This document shows, one piece after another, positions 20,458 to 31,772 of a stretch of DNA of 64,000 nucleotides. The translations under genes and the position numbers were made by a program. Position 1 is the first letter of the stretch, and each line of letters begins with the position of its first letter. The notes below the pieces were generated by a model. That model was not told the DNA's origin. It saw only the letters and a program-made list of their open reading frames with translations, and ran no database searches. Source of the DNA: Xanthostigma xanthostigma (Eukaryota; Arthropoda; Insecta; Raphidioptera; Raphidiidae); the NCBI GenBank assembly GCA_963575645.1, contig OY754470.1, forward strand, positions 48,453,201-48,517,200. The letters run 5' to 3'.

Positions 20458-20982
20458 TTTTTTTTTTTACAAGTTTTTATCTAAATACTGTTTTTGATTT
20501 TTCTGTATTTAGATCGATTCTAAAATCTTTACTTATTATAACTCGTATTTGATAAACTATAAAGTATCCTTTTGAAGACAAAATAATGTATGATTTATAT
20601 TTCAAATTAAAAACACATTTTGAACAACGAGAAGGGTTAAACGATTTACTCACCCTTTGAAAAACGTTGCATGAATGAAGGCAATATCCCAGGTGAACAG
20701 AAAATGAAAGAATGGTTATACATATTTCTGTAATCAGCTGTTGAACTATTCAATGTCCAATGAAATATTCAATTGCTATTTTATTGTTCATTTTTAGGAT
20801 CCCGTTCATAAAAATTAAAAAAATACTGGATTACTGTAAAGCAAAAAATATTTTTTTTGTAACAGCGTGGGCTGTAAACTCTATGATCGCTTATTAATCA
20901 CAACCCACGCTTTTATCATTATAAACCTAAACTATTAAGAATTTTTTTTCGTTTTAATGAAAGCTTGTCTTGAAAACGTTTT
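20458..20982. other. AT-rich spacer
   Basis: No gene. The word GTGGGCTGTAAACTC/AACCCACGC occurs in opposite orientation at about 20868 and 20899, a short hairpin. Confidence 0.4.
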
Positions 20983-21625
20983 TTACCATCTCAACCCCAA
21001 AAAGAGGAAAAATTCACTTTTCAAAATTTCACAAACTGTTTTGCATAGATGTACCCCGAGTTCAAAAAACATATTTTTGGAAAAACTCTGCGCGTCTGTT
21101 AGTCTGTGAACACGATACAGGTCAAACGGATGAGCGGATTGAAACCAAATTTTGGGAGGATGTTTGGTATGCAAATATGATGAGCTCTATTGTTTTTGGG
21201 AAAAATCGACGCATGCGCAGAAGAGATATATGCTATAACGGCGTTTTTTATATAATGGTATATACTTTTCATAACGGCTTATTATTGTATTTATTTTTTC
21301 ATGAAAGTTTTATTAAAAAATATTTTTTCTAACTTTATAGTTTCGGAAATATTTTGAAAATAAACAAAAATCAGCCGCTCTTTTGTTTTATGGATCTGTC
21401 AGAAATAAACTTGTTCGGCGTGCTTTGATTAATGTTTACATGACGTGGAACATATTATGTAGGTAACCATGGCAACGAATAGCAAATATCATATTGAATA
21501 CTAGCCATTACCCGCGTCATTTCACACGATATCAGAAATTATATTTTCTTTATTGTAATCAAATGTCAACATTTTTGAAGTTGGAATGGTCCCGTCGCCC
21601 AATTGGCTGGAATTTTTTTCAATTA
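20983..21625. repeat. Repeat BC without insertion
   Basis: Part B (20983-21310) and part C (21311-21625) are continuous here. The junction TTTATTTTTTCATGAAAGTTTT is the empty site of the family A insertion at 6868-7458 (orientation reversed). Plus-strand blocks: CAAACGGATGAGCGGATTGA, GCGCAGAAGAGATATATGCT, CAGCCGCTCTTTTGTTTTAT, ATTACCCGCGTCATTTCACA and CCAATTGGCTGGAATTTTTT. Confidence 0.8.
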
Positions 21626-22028
21626 AGGCAGTCAGCAGTTCAGCATCGAACTAGGTATTTCAGTAAATAATAAATAACAAGAGAAATGACGGGTCAGAGA
21701 ATAAACACAATGTAAGCAGTGTAGTGTACTGGCGCTGTGAAATTTGACAGCTGTACGTTGGTTATGTTCAGTAGGTTTTGTATTGTTCAATGTTCAGGCT
21801 TTATTTATGAGATTGAACTTCTCTCCCGACGTTCTAAATTCTCTCGGAACACCGCCGTGCGATCCCCGTGCCTCCGCCTAGAGCGGGATTTAGTTTCGCT
21901 TTATTAAGACTTAGTATCGAATATAGAGTACGTAAGGACTGTGTGAAAAACACATAAATAACCTACCGAAAAATCGACCGAATCGTACCATCGTCTAGTG
22001 GAACAATCGACACTGTATTTATTATAAA
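21626..22028. other. Spacer with a short GC-rich block, possible decayed LTR
   Basis: About 21730-21905 is richer in G and C (GAACACCGCCGTGCGATCCC, CCTCCGCCTAGAGCGGGAT) and ends in AT-rich sequence. An LTR promoter/R region is possible, but no second copy was found in the window, so this stays unassigned. Confidence 0.3.
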
Positions 22029-22754
22029 CTAGCGGTCCCGCCCGGTTTCACCCGGGTGCAAAAGAACGACTGTGGAAAGGAGGGACATGAGCAAGCACAT
22101 TCATCTTAGTTTACCGATCGGAGTTACCGTTCAAAAGTTTTTGTCGTAAAAAAGCAATATTTATACTTTTTTTAAGTAATAAATTTCTTTAAAAACAATA
22201 ATTACTGTAATTAATAAAATATAATAACTATATAATTGAAAAAACTGTAGGAAAATTATTTTTACATAGGTACCTATAGTTGAAACAGTTTTCAAAGGAG
22301 CTATTAATTAGATTTATTTGATTATAATTAGTCGTAATGAAATTTAAAAAAAATTGAAATGTAAGCCTTAGAAGAAAGCAATGTAGAAAATAAAAAAAAA
22401 TAAAAATATATTCGCCGACGTGGGGTTCGAACCCACGACCCTGGCATTAAGAGTCTCATGCTCTACCGACTAAGCTATCCGGGCTAGTGAATGTGAGGCG
22501 TTAATATTGCAATATTTAGTTAAAGCATTTCACCTGATGTTTGTCGAACGGACACATTTTGAGATACATCTTGCAACATTTTTCATTGATGTTCCGCTCC
22601 AATTAGTTGTAGCGTGATATTATATTATAGCCTATAGCCTTCCTCGATAAATGGGCTATCCAACAATTTTTTTTTTCAATTCGAACCAGTAGTTACTGAG
22701 ATTAGCGCGTTCAACCAAACAAACAAACTCTTCAGCTTTATATATTAGTATAGA
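22029..22754 (-). mobile_element. Helitron, family D, with the best preserved tRNA-like segment
   Basis: CTAG at 22029-22032 preceded by A; the reverse complement of the right end starts TCTATACTAATATATAAAGC at 22754 and is followed by T on the plus strand. The same ordered blocks as at 10040, with an additional AT-rich segment between the tRNA-like part and the 3' block, give 726 bp. No protein gene is encoded. Confidence 0.85.
22413..22484 (-). other. tRNA-Lys(CTT)-like segment, nearly intact
   Basis: The reverse complement reads GCCCGGATAGCTTAGTCGGT, then AGAGCATGAGACTCTTAATG and GTCGTGGGTTCGAACCCCAC. The D arm, an anticodon loop with CTT and a perfect five-pair T stem are intact. As I recall the sequence, it matches the conserved animal tRNA-Lys(CTT). 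The acceptor stem no longer pairs fully (5' GCCCGGA against 3' GTCGGCG) and the anticodon stem has mismatches. It is therefore probably a captured, decaying tRNA rather than a working gene. Confidence 0.7.
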
Positions 22755-23296
22755 TAAATTCCTGCAGGAAAAAAGTTCTTTTATATATAGGACGTTATTT
22801 AAATTCTCAATTATTGTATACTTCATGGTTAGTTACACATTAATTGAGGTGTACATTTTAATGGAACGATTAACTTTACTTGTTGCACTTATTTTTAATT
22901 AGGGAACTCGAGCAAGTAAAATTTCTCATTATAAAATTGGACCGAGTGTTGACTGTGATAACGGAATAATTAATTTTTTATTACTCATGCGGGAAAAGTG
23001 GTATGTTTACGCACGCTGTTACGGTTGAAAAGTAGCTATTTTCATTAGCTTGCGGAAACTTTATTTGTCGCACTGAAATTATTGTTTTCCGCACGGAAAT
23101 TCAGAGTTACCATAGTTACCAATACAATAACAATTTTAACTGAATTTTCAACTTTTTAATGATTTAATTTTTATTATTTCTAATTTAATTTCTTAATTCG
23201 TAATAAAATTTTAATTTTAATTTAATTTAATTCGTAATAAAAAATATAAAAAATAGTATGTGCAACTCGTGCGGCATTGTCGCACTGTTGCACAAT
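22755..23296. other. AT-rich spacer
   Basis: No gene recognised. The stretch TTTAACTGAATTTTCAACTTTTTAATGATTTAATTTT (23137 on) recurs at about 39337, so part of this spacer belongs to an unnamed repeat. Confidence 0.4.
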
Positions 23297-23614
23297 ATAC
23301 TATTATACTATTTTCCACCTATCGCACTTCCCGTTATTTTCTACAATTTTTAAACTTCTACATAATTAATAGCAACGGGCAAATGAAGGAATTTTAGGAC
23401 ATTAGGATAAGTTAGGCAAATTTTGAGCATAGGAGTTTAAACAGATTATCGGCCATGACCTTGAATAAGGAAGTTGGACGGGACAGAAATTACTGTTTCT
23501 CGGCGCTATAGGCAGCAGGAAAAAGTCTCAGCCACATCTATCCCCGTCGGGATTCGAACCCGGTACCTTCCGAATGCGAGTCTAGTGCTCTGACCTCTAC
23601 GCCACCCAGCTCGG
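23297..23614 (-). mobile_element. tRNA-derived SINE, family F
   Basis: The reverse complement starts CCGAGCTGGGTGGCGTAGAG and has the B box GGTTCGAATCCCGACGGGG, then AGATGTGGCTGAGACTTTTT, then the family body to AAAATAACGGGAAGTGCGAT. An internal deletion removes most of the AACAAGATGG...AACCATCTCGATATTTATC region seen in the 53-kb copy. Confidence 0.85.
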
Positions 23615-24119
23615 TTCTTTGATGTCATTAAAGCCCGTAACCTTAGTCAGCAACGAGTAACATGCAAATAGAAATACATATCCAACGTTTAACATAACAT
23701 TATCGTAAATTGTGTTTTAAATGTCATCAGGGAGACTGACGGTACTCTGAAGACAACATGGCAACGCGGGTTGCTCTTGCGTCAGGGTAAACTTTGCTCA
23801 TCTCGATGCAGCTCTTATAAATACAGTTTATTTCACATCAAAGCGAATGTTCACCAAAATGAATATCGCTAGAAAAATAATCGTTCTTTTAATTAACCGC
23901 TAAATTTTTATGAATAAACACTACCCGTCCCTTGACTAATCATATATATTAATAAGGTTTAAGATGTTTGCCTCCCTTTTTAGAAAAAACCTCACAATTT
24001 CTCCACATAAATTATATATCATTTTACAGATAATTGCTTGCTCTACTGACATCGACAACTAAAAAATTTATTATTGCTTTTGTTTTTGTAAATTAATTAA
24101 TTAACAGCAACGCTGAACA
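23615..24119. other. Spacer, no gene seen
   Basis: A small GC-richer stretch at 23725-23800 (ACATGGCAACGCGGGTTGCT) has no recognisable feature. The remainder is AT-rich. Confidence 0.4.
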
Positions 24120-24380
24120 ACGTCTGCCATCTGACGGCTATAATTTTGAAACAACGTCAATACTTCGATCTGTCATCTGACCTTCATATTGTAATACAAT
24201 AGACACAATACTGCATAGTGCCATCTGACGGATTTAATTTTGAAACAGCGAGCAACGCTGAACAACGTCACAGCAATACTGCATGATGCCATCTGACGGC
24301 TTAGCTCAACGCTTTTGCTACTTGCGCCTCTATATGACAATTTTAGTAAAATATCTCTTCGATCTGTCATCTGAGCTTTA
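24120..24380. repeat. Irregular tandem repeat with CCATCTGACGG
   Basis: CCATCTGACGG lies at 24128, 24221 and 24289. TTCGATCTGTCATCTGA occurs near 24165 and 24357. ATTTTGAAACA follows two of the CCATCTGACGG copies. GCTGAACAACGTC is present twice. Units of roughly 70-190 bp are shuffled rather than perfectly tandem. Noncoding. Confidence 0.55.
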
Positions 24381-24861
24381 TATTGTAATACAACAAAAAG
24401 AAGAACGTTATAAGCAGTGTGCAAAATTAGAAACGAATTGAATACCTAACTGCAATTATATTTAAAAAATAATTTTGTAAAGTGATAATTATTATACTTA
24501 TTTAGTGCGAATAACTCGCACAGGTCACACTAGTATTAATTTATTAGCGTGAAAGAAGTAGTGGCGATACGAGATACAGGAGCTCTGTTCCATCTCTCTG
24601 GGAACGGTAACAGAACATTCCGCTCAGTGTTTCTACACCATCATGTTCAGAGATCTAAATGTATGCTGAAGTTTATTTACGAAACATGTGGATAACATAG
24701 TTGTATGTTTATTGATTATAGAAGTGACGTTGACAGTTTTCATATTCAAACCATCAGGTAGTTGGCATTTCTTGAGATGATTGATGATGATTCATACACA
24801 CCGGCGCGGCGGTATCCTATTAATATTTTCTTTAAGATTCTCTATAAAAATAATAGTTAGG
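24381..24861. other. Spacer, no gene seen
   Basis: Mixed composition around 24550-24660 without recognisable features. AT-rich otherwise. Confidence 0.4.
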
Positions 24862-24957
24862 GAGCCGACGCGCAAAAAAATCATGTCGTTCCAAACTTCT
24901 GCCGGTTGGTGCATAAGCTATTTAAGTAATTTAGAGCATTTTTTCTTATATAATATA
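24862..24957 (+). repeat. Repeat L, second copy, left half
   Basis: GCCGACGCGCAAAAAAATCA through TTTAGAGCATTTTTTCTTAT matches 3311-3407. The right half resumes at about 25545 after the Helitron. Confidence 0.7.
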
Positions 24958-25507
24958 CTAGCGGTCCCGCCCTGTTTCACCCGGGTGTAAAAGAACGAAT
25001 GGGGAAGGGAGAAAAACATTCATCTTAGTTTACCGAGATGAATGTTGTGTCCAAATTTCATGATGATCGCAGTTACCGTTCAAAAGTTTTTGTCGATAGA
25101 AAGCAGTATTTATACTTTTTTTTAACTAATAATTTTTTTTAATTAATTAAATAAAAAAAAATAAACAATTTCGCCCAATGTACGGCTCGAACTCACGACC
25201 CTAATTGACAGTCGTGTGCTCTACCGATTGAGCTAGCCGGCGTTGTATTGTGGCAACGCTAATATGAGTATATAGGTGCATTTCACCTGAATAGAAGCTT
25301 ATTTTTGAGATACATTTTGCAACATTTTTCATTAATGCTCCGCTTCTAATGGTCGCAGCCTGATTTTATATAGCCTATAGCCTTCCTCGATAAATGGGCT
25401 ATCCAACAAAAAAATTTTTTTTCAATTCGAACCAGTAGTTCCTGAGATACGGCGTTCAAACAAACAAACCAACAAACAAACTCTTCAGCTTTATATATTA
25501 GTCTAGA
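24958..25507 (-). mobile_element. Helitron, family D, inserted in repeat L
   Basis: CTAG at 24958-24961 (A before it); the reverse complement of the right end, TCTAGACTAATATATAAAGC, starts at 25507, with T following on the plus strand. Contains the tRNA-like segment at 25172-25241 and the usual D blocks. 550 bp, no coding sequence. Confidence 0.85.
25172..25241 (-). other. tRNA-Lys-like segment in a Helitron (decayed)
   Basis: Reverse complement GCCGGCTAGCTCAATCGGTA, then GAGCACACGACTGTCAATTA and GTCGTGAGTTCGAGCCGTAC. The A- and B-box regions are recognisable; the anticodon stem-loop is mutated and shortened. Confidence 0.65.
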
Positions 25508-25544
25508 TAGATAGGCGGAATCTGTATCCTTTTTAAGATAAGGA

Positions 25545-25615
25545 GGATAAAAAATTTCAAAGATGGTAAAAAATGTTTAAATTTTAAAAAATTTCTGCCG
25601 CTAGGTTCTGTTAGA
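25545..25615 (+). repeat. Repeat L, second copy, right half
   Basis: GGATAAAAAATTTCAAAGAT, then GGTAAAAAATGTTTAAATTTT, TTTCTGCCGCTAGGTTCTG, matching 4048-4130. Confidence 0.65.
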
Positions 25616-25789
25616 GTCAAATGACCGGAAAATACAAGCGGCAAAAATTTTTGACCAATTGCACCCTGCCCAAGCCACTCCTAAGAAAGTGGATTTAAAT
25701 AATAAATAATAAATTCTTAGGAGTAGCTTGGGGAGGGTGCATATGGTCAAAAATTTTCCATTGAGATATAACAAAGCAATGTATGGTGG

Positions 25790-25975
25790 AATTGTTCCTC
25801 TTTTATAGATCTGCAGAAAAGTTTGCGATGGCATATGTCTATCTTTTAAGGATAGTTTACTATAGGTACCCATTTTAATGTAAAGTGGTTTTCGTGGATA
25901 TAAATTTTGCAACATAAGTCGACGAAAAAACGATGGCAATCTACAAATTCGAGCAAAGCCGGACCGGGACGCTAG
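25790..25975 (+). mobile_element. Family E Helitron, 3' portion
   Basis: CTAG at 25972-25975 followed by T. The preceding blocks GTGGTTTTCGTGGATATAAA, TTTTGCAACATAAGTCGACG, GGCAATCTACAAATTCGAGC and AAGCCGGACCGGGACG are those of family E. The 5' end is not clear, and upstream sequence with CCTAAGAA/TTCTTAGG inverted words (about 25680-25720) may be a separate decayed piece. Confidence 0.65.
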
Positions 25976-28779
25976 TCTAAATCAAATAAAGAGGTGAATT
26001 ACTGCTTTTTATAACTTTAATTGAATGCAAATCAAATTGCGATGCGATATTATGTGAGTTTAAATAAAATACATTGTGAATTAGTTACGTTAAATTGTAA
26101 ATATTATAACGGAACGTTTTTAGTAGGTACGCATTGTGTGAACCGGCCCCCACAGAGCAATTATATTATAGACTCGCCTTGCCCGGTGGCAATGCGCGTC
26201 TGGGATTTGCTGTGCTGCCCTGCTACTGATTACGGGATTAGAACCTGCTGTTTACTGTACGATCACATTTATGATGGGATAGTTAACGATCTCTGTGTGA
26301 TTACATTGAGGCTGCGAACAATGCAGATTAAGAAAACACAATTAAAAGCAAAACGTACCCTTCGCGGATAATTAAAATTTAGCGACTTTTTAGGGATCCG
26401 TACCAAAATGGTAAAAAAACGGAATTCTTACTTCGTTATTTGACTGTATCCCTAGGTCAGTAAAATGGCGAACTCACTTTCCACTAATTCGAAAGTGAGA
26501 AGAACTCAGAGCGCATAAAGAAACAGTTTTGGCCCGAATTTTAAAAATCAATAGAAAAATTCTAATAATTGATAATTTTCAATAATTATGAATAACGGGA
26601 ATGCGGACACATAGGTATATAATTCTTTTCTTTTATTGCTAACGTTTCGTCCAAAATATTGACTTTTTCAATGCTCAAAAAAACTATTTTTTTTTAAATT
26701 AGAAAATAAAGTTAAACATAAAAAATTATAATTTGTTTTCCACTTTTTTTATTAAATACTATGGTCTTTAAATGGAAAATAATAATAATTGATAATTTTT
26801 CGGATTTTTAAATATTGGGTGTTTTTAGACAGTTTCTAAGCTGTGGACATTTTCAACTTCTCTACTTTAATAATTTTTTATTAATTTTTGACAATAGCTG
26901 GAGAATTATTTTTAACGACTTTTTCGCGAATCATTACAATATTATCAATAAAAAATAGGACTAGTGCTAGCTGTTCTGAAGATACAAGCAAAAAACTGAT
27001 GAAACACAGTTTTTTAACTCTTCTTTAATAAGTTCCAGTGATCATAGCACGAAGATGCAATTTTGACAGGTTGTATATCATATTTAATGTTCCCTCAAAT
27101 TTGCACCCTTTTGCGATTTTGTGGAAATGTTTAGGGTCAAATTATTTTCATTTTACTGGCCTATCTCTGTATGTATAGTTGATTTTCTCTGAAACTTGAG
27201 CTGGAAATTTGGCATTATAATTAAGCTTGTGTGCCCGCACCCAATCAGAATTTAAAAAATTACTACTTGCCTATTTTTGAACGTAGGTAGTAATGTTTGG
27301 GATTAATCCTAAAAAAAATAAAAAAAGTCTTTTAAATACACCAAAGTTTACATAATATGTATATTATAAACTTTGCCAGTAGGTACTAAGTCTGAATGAA
27401 AGTATGAAGGGAAGATGGTTTTCATTATTTTTCTTGTTATTTGATGTTTTTCTTAAAAACAGATTTTTTTCAAAATTTTGAGATCTCATAGATTCTTAAA
27501 AATATTTTAAATAGTTTTTTAGTTTTGTTTCTGTTACGTTTGAGAAGTACTTTAGTTTGTGTGTATAACGGCTTTGTTAAATCATTTTCACCACGAACTA
27601 GAACAGTTTTGTCACAATACATTTGGCATTCGCTCTGTAGGTATTAGCTTTTATATGATACTCATATTATAATGATAAATTTTTCTTTTTATCCCCCCCC
27701 CTCTTTTTGACGGAATATTGTTGTATTATGACGAAGCTAACGACATCTCATATGTTAAGATCCATTAAGCCGTTTAGGCCAAATAAATAGACAATAGATA
27801 CACTCGAAAAACATGACCCTCCTTCTGACACAGTCGTGTAAAATAGGTAATTTTGTATTATTTTACGAAAACTATTATTCTGTTTTATATAGACTTTGTT
27901 GAATGTTAGCAAGCTTCAAATCTATAAAAAAAATGAGCAGGTCAAAGAAAAGTTCAATTAAATTTAACTGAAAATAAAGAAAGGTTTGGCAATCCGATTT
28001 ATATAAACTTGATCAAGCGTATAGTTTTATATCGGCATCTAAAAGAATCAAGAATCTCAGATTCTTTATTCAATTAACTACACTTGTTTTCGATGTTTTC
28101 GGTTCCTTGAATCACGTTTCTTGCTCTACATTTATGCTTAGTTCACATGGCTTTAATATAAAGCAAATAACTATCAATTGGATTTGGGCATTATTGACTG
28201 AACAGGGGTGTAGTTAGAAACTGAGACAGTATATTTTTTTATAAAACAACTGATTTTCGGGCTTGAATGCAGATGTACGATACAGGCATGTAAAGTGCCT
28301 TTATGCACTTGTTCCTTAAAGTAAAGAAAAAACTGGCCACACTATATTATAGTCTAGTCAAGAAGTCCAAGTCTTCAAAAAATATGAGCAATAGCTTATT
28401 CGAAAAAGACGTTTTTTTTGATTTTTTTGCCGACAAAAATTACATTTGTGGTTAACAAAAAACAAAAAAAAAAGCCGCTAAGATTTTTGACAATTACCTA
28501 CTCGAAAACTATCAATGATAGCGGAAATTGAAAAAAAGATTCTTAAAGATACAGATACTGTCCAATAAGAAAGTTCAACCGTTTGAGACTCTATCTTTAT
28601 TATTTATAATTTTAATTTAATGTTGAAAATAGGGTTCCGCGCGGCCGTTACTGCCCGAGCGCACCGCCTGTTGAGAGAGTACAACACATAAAATAATTTT
28701 TTTATAGTATTAAATAACAATTTAAAATTTTGAATAAATTATGATGTTATCTTAACACTTGAAAGAATAATGTTTCGTT
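25976..28779. other. Long AT-rich spacer with scattered repeat fragments
   Basis: No gene supported. A 116-codon plus frame (26021-26371) has no recognisable domain. About 26390-26440 holds GGATCCGTACCAAAATGG and AAAACGGAATTCTTAC, a fragment of the CCGTAC-type repeat also seen at 33.2 kb. AACGTTTCGTCCAAAATATT with GACTTTTTCAA near 26641 resembles the foldback family at 30.4 kb. The rest is low complexity. Confidence 0.4.
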
Positions 28780-29304
28780 TAAATAATTAATTTTAATTTA
28801 TTGTTAAAAAAAGTTGTTAACTAACTATTTTAATCCGTGTGCGATGCCTTATTGTCTCAGATCATCGATATCGACTATATCTTCCATATCGTCAATCGCT
28901 TTCCCGATGCCTCGTGTACTGTCAGCCTTAGAGTGTGTGTATGTTTACAAAACAAACAAACAAACAATCTCTCAGGTTAAACGCATATACCTTCGTCGTA
29001 CCGTCGTGGGTAAAATAAATTAAAACATTTTGTAAAACTGAAAATTTTTTTCTTAGCACGCTTGTTTGTACAAAAAAGGTTAGAATTAATTAAGAAGGAG
29101 AGATAAAAAAAAGTTTAATTAGATATTAATGTTTATTTTCATTAAGTTAATTCGTAACTTCACTTTTAATGATCTTTAAAATCCCTGAGCAACCACTATA
29201 GTTCAGTCTTCTTCCAATTAAATCTACGGCGCTGCACTGTACGGCTAGGTAGACAACGTTATCAACTGTTTTTTAAGGTTCCGCACCTGAACTGAACCCT
29301 TAGG
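28780..29304. other. Spacer, no gene seen
   Basis: A 69-codon frame (28814-29023) has no family support. A short (AAAC)n run lies near 28948. Otherwise AT-rich. Confidence 0.4.
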
Positions 29305-29650
29305 CCAGGGGTCGGCAACCTGAAACTCCCCCCAAACGCCCTCCCCTTTTCACTGCACACAAAATAAACGCCATTGCATAGACACGACCTCGTAATTGTT
29401 TTTTTAAAGAAGTCCCCCCAGACGCTTTCCCCTTTTCACTGCGCATAAAGAACGCCATCGCATCGACACGACCTCGTAATTGTTTCTAAAGAAGTCGCTC
29501 CAAACTCCTTCACTCTTTCACTGCGCAAAATAATTTCTAAAGATCAATTTCCCGCACTTAACACGGCTAATAATACTGTTATATGTTATAATAATCATTA
29601 TGTATTTCCACATCGAGTTATCGTACTCTAACCTCTATTAGTACTCCGGA
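29305..29650 (+). repeat. Family K: hAT-like end with ~84-bp subterminal repeats
   Basis: CAGGGGTCGGCAACCTG at 29305 on resembles a hAT terminus. It is followed by about two and a half units of 82-86 bp containing CCCCTTTTCACTGC(G/A)CA, GACACGACCTCGTAATTGTT and AAAGAAGTC. The single-copy part CTAATAATACTGTTATATGT and ATCGTACTCTAACC follows. An inverted relative lies at 33835-34095. No target duplication or transposase was found. Confidence 0.55.
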
Positions 29651-29988
29651 CATATATGATTCTAGCAGTCGGTGGCCTTGAAAAGTAAGACTGGAAAAAA
29701 AGGATATGCTGAAACTCGACATGTTACACAACAAAAGTTGTGGACAAAGGTTTGTTAAAATAAAACAGGATCTGTGTAGCTTGTGAAACGTCGGCAACTG
29801 TTGCAGGAGTTGGCGGTACGTATTCTGTTTTAAAAGATCGCCAATTCACGGCGGGATGATTAAATTAAACTGCTGTTTGTTTACATTTTTACTTGCCTGC
29901 TCAGTCATGCCTTTAGTTCTCACACGGTTGATAATACCTTCGTGTGAATTTATTGACGCGAATGATTATTGATTTGCCATTAGTCTGG

Positions 29989-30125
29989 ACCATAGAGATA
30001 TAAGTAACTAGAGTACGCTAGTTCGTGTGCTCCATAAGTGAAAGTGTCCGCAGTTCAGAGAGAGAATGCTGCGGAAAGTTCAGAAAACCAGATATTTGTT
30101 TACTCAAATCAGCATTGTTTTTTAC
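29989..30125 (+). repeat. Repeat H, left part (split)
   Basis: ACCATAGAGATATAAGTAAC, TAGAGTACGCTAG, CATAAGTGAAAGTGTCC and TTTGTTTACTCAA, then CAGCATTGTTTT, match the reverse complement of 54837-54966. The end of the repeat (ACCATAGAGATAAGGAACTG) reappears at 31780-31800, so about 1.6 kb has been inserted. ATTGTTTTTTAC occurs on both sides of the insert (30114-30125 and 31761-31772). Confidence 0.65.
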
Positions 30126-30127
30126 AT

Positions 30128-30372
30128 ATACAGGTGAGTTTTAAGTTGATGCTTTTTTTTACATTAATAACAACTTATTTCCATAGTGACATAATATAAC
30201 CCCAGGACCGACCTCAAAATTAAAGAAAATTTAATAAAATTTATTTAAACTTCGAAAGGCTGTTTCTCTCTTATTTTTGAGTTTTGATAAAAAAACTATT
30301 TGAAATATTTGCTCGTCTATTTGATTTTTACACGCTGTAAAAAAAAGCATCAACTTAAAAAACACCTTTTTT
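30128..30372. mobile_element. Mariner-superfamily MITE (short TIR element)
   Basis: The left end contains GAGTTTTAAGTTGATGCTTT and the right end AAAAGCATCAACTTAAAAAA in inverted orientation. The internal blocks GGCTGTTTCTCTCTTATTTT and GCTCGTCTATTTGATTTTTA match the arms of the mariner-type element at 49649-50157. About 245 bp, noncoding. Confidence 0.6.
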
Positions 30373-30390
30373 ATTAGATATCGTGTCCAT

Positions 30391-31771
30391 CGATAATAAT
30401 TAATAAGAAAATTCGCAGGTTTGTGGACAAAAGTTATATTTATAAATGTACGACGTTTCGTCTATAAATTTAGACTTTTTCAAGTACAATATGAAAATTA
30501 TTTAAGGATGTGTATAAGGTCAAATTGTGTAGTACATCTAATTAAATTTTCAAAATCATAAATATATAAAAATTTTCATTTGCAAAGACTTTGTGTTAAT
30601 TTTAATGATTTTTTATGATAGATTTTTTAAAAATTTTCCTATAATTAAATAATATGAACAAATATTTAACATTTAATTTGACTACTGTGACTTTAGTTAA
30701 AAACAATCAGGCAACATGGCTGTCCACGTGGTCTTCTGACACTCGTAAACATAACGTGGAGATAGAATTGCTGACCTCAAAAATTTGAAGCTATGGATAC
30801 TATAAAAATAATAATAAATAAAAATGTCAAATCAAAATTCAAGGAAAGTATTTATTTATTATGAATTATTATCAAGCAATCAAAGTGGTGATTAAGAAAT
30901 CAATTATCATTACACAAAGCAATAAACTGATACAGAAAGTCAGTAATTAAAGTTTACTTTTGGCAGATTTTTGTTAAAGCAAAGTTTTTTCAAATTAATT
31001 GCAGATAATCTGTACGAACATTTTAGTTTTCCAAAAAAAAATAAATATCTCAAATCTTTTACATACTTTTGTTACATTACAACGTTTATCCGACATATAA
31101 ACGCATTTTGTGTTCTAAATGCACATAAATCTCAAAAATGACAGGTTCAGAATAACTGATAGTTGGTTCACGTGATATGACATTTCATAAATGCGATCTT
31201 TATTATCGACATGCAGGAACGCGACGTTGCCTCATTGTCTCATTACATCCGCCATTAATTAAGATTAAGATTCGGAGAATTGATTTCATCACTTTTAAAA
31301 TAAAATATTTCCGTGGAATTGCCGGTAACCCCACGTTTTTTTGGGCTTGAAAAATCGCAAATTGTACAAAGAAACTGATAATAAGTTTTTGAATCATAAA
31401 TTTTTGAAATAAAATGATAAATGTTTTAATCTTCTCAAAATTTTTAACACTTCCGGTAGAAATAACAATGAGTGAATGGTGATTTTAAAATGAATTTTTT
31501 CATAAAAAATGTCGGTAAGGTATCTATTTTTTGGTTTTAATCGATGCAGGAGGTCTAATTCTATAACATATTTTAAATTTAGGCAAAAATCTTTGAATTC
31601 AAAAATGTTATATACATCCTTAAAACAATAATTATGAAAATAAACATTAATTAGGTACTAACCATAGAAATTAACAAAAGTTAAGGTACATAAGACAAAA
31701 ACATGGCAACAAGTTTATAAATATAAATTTTGTCCAAAAAACCTGCAAATTTTCTTATTAATTGTTTTTTA
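30391..31771. mobile_element. Foldback-like element with long imperfect inverted repeats
   Basis: AATTAATAAGAAAATTCGCA followed by GGTTTGTGGACAAAAGTTAT at 30397 on mirrors AATTAATAAGAAAATTTGCA followed by GGTTTTTTGGACAAAATTTA on the reverse complement of 31771-31715. Weaker inverted matches continue inward (TTTAAGGATGT(G/A)TATA near 30500 and, inverted, near 31615). The left arm carries ACGTTTCGTC and GACTTTTTCAAG words. The interior is AT-rich without a recognised protein. Confidence 0.5.
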
Positions 31772-31772
31772 C

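Noticed and set aside
20970..21332. 120-codon plus-strand open frame
   Set aside because: Entirely within repeat B; the same sequence in other copies (7.5 and 40.8 kb) is not open, so it is not maintained as a gene.
22413..22484. Functional tRNA-Lys gene
   Set aside because: Acceptor and anticodon stems do not pair fully, and it sits inside a repeated Helitron with clearly decayed sister copies. Treated as a captured relic.
25601..25939. 112-codon minus-strand open frame
   Set aside because: Covers the 3' part of a family E Helitron and adjacent repeat; antisense, no domain.
26021..26371. 116-codon plus-strand open frame
   Set aside because: No recognisable domain, no promoter or splice context, no second copy. 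Cysteine spacing does not fit a known zinc finger. Could be chance in mixed-composition sequence.
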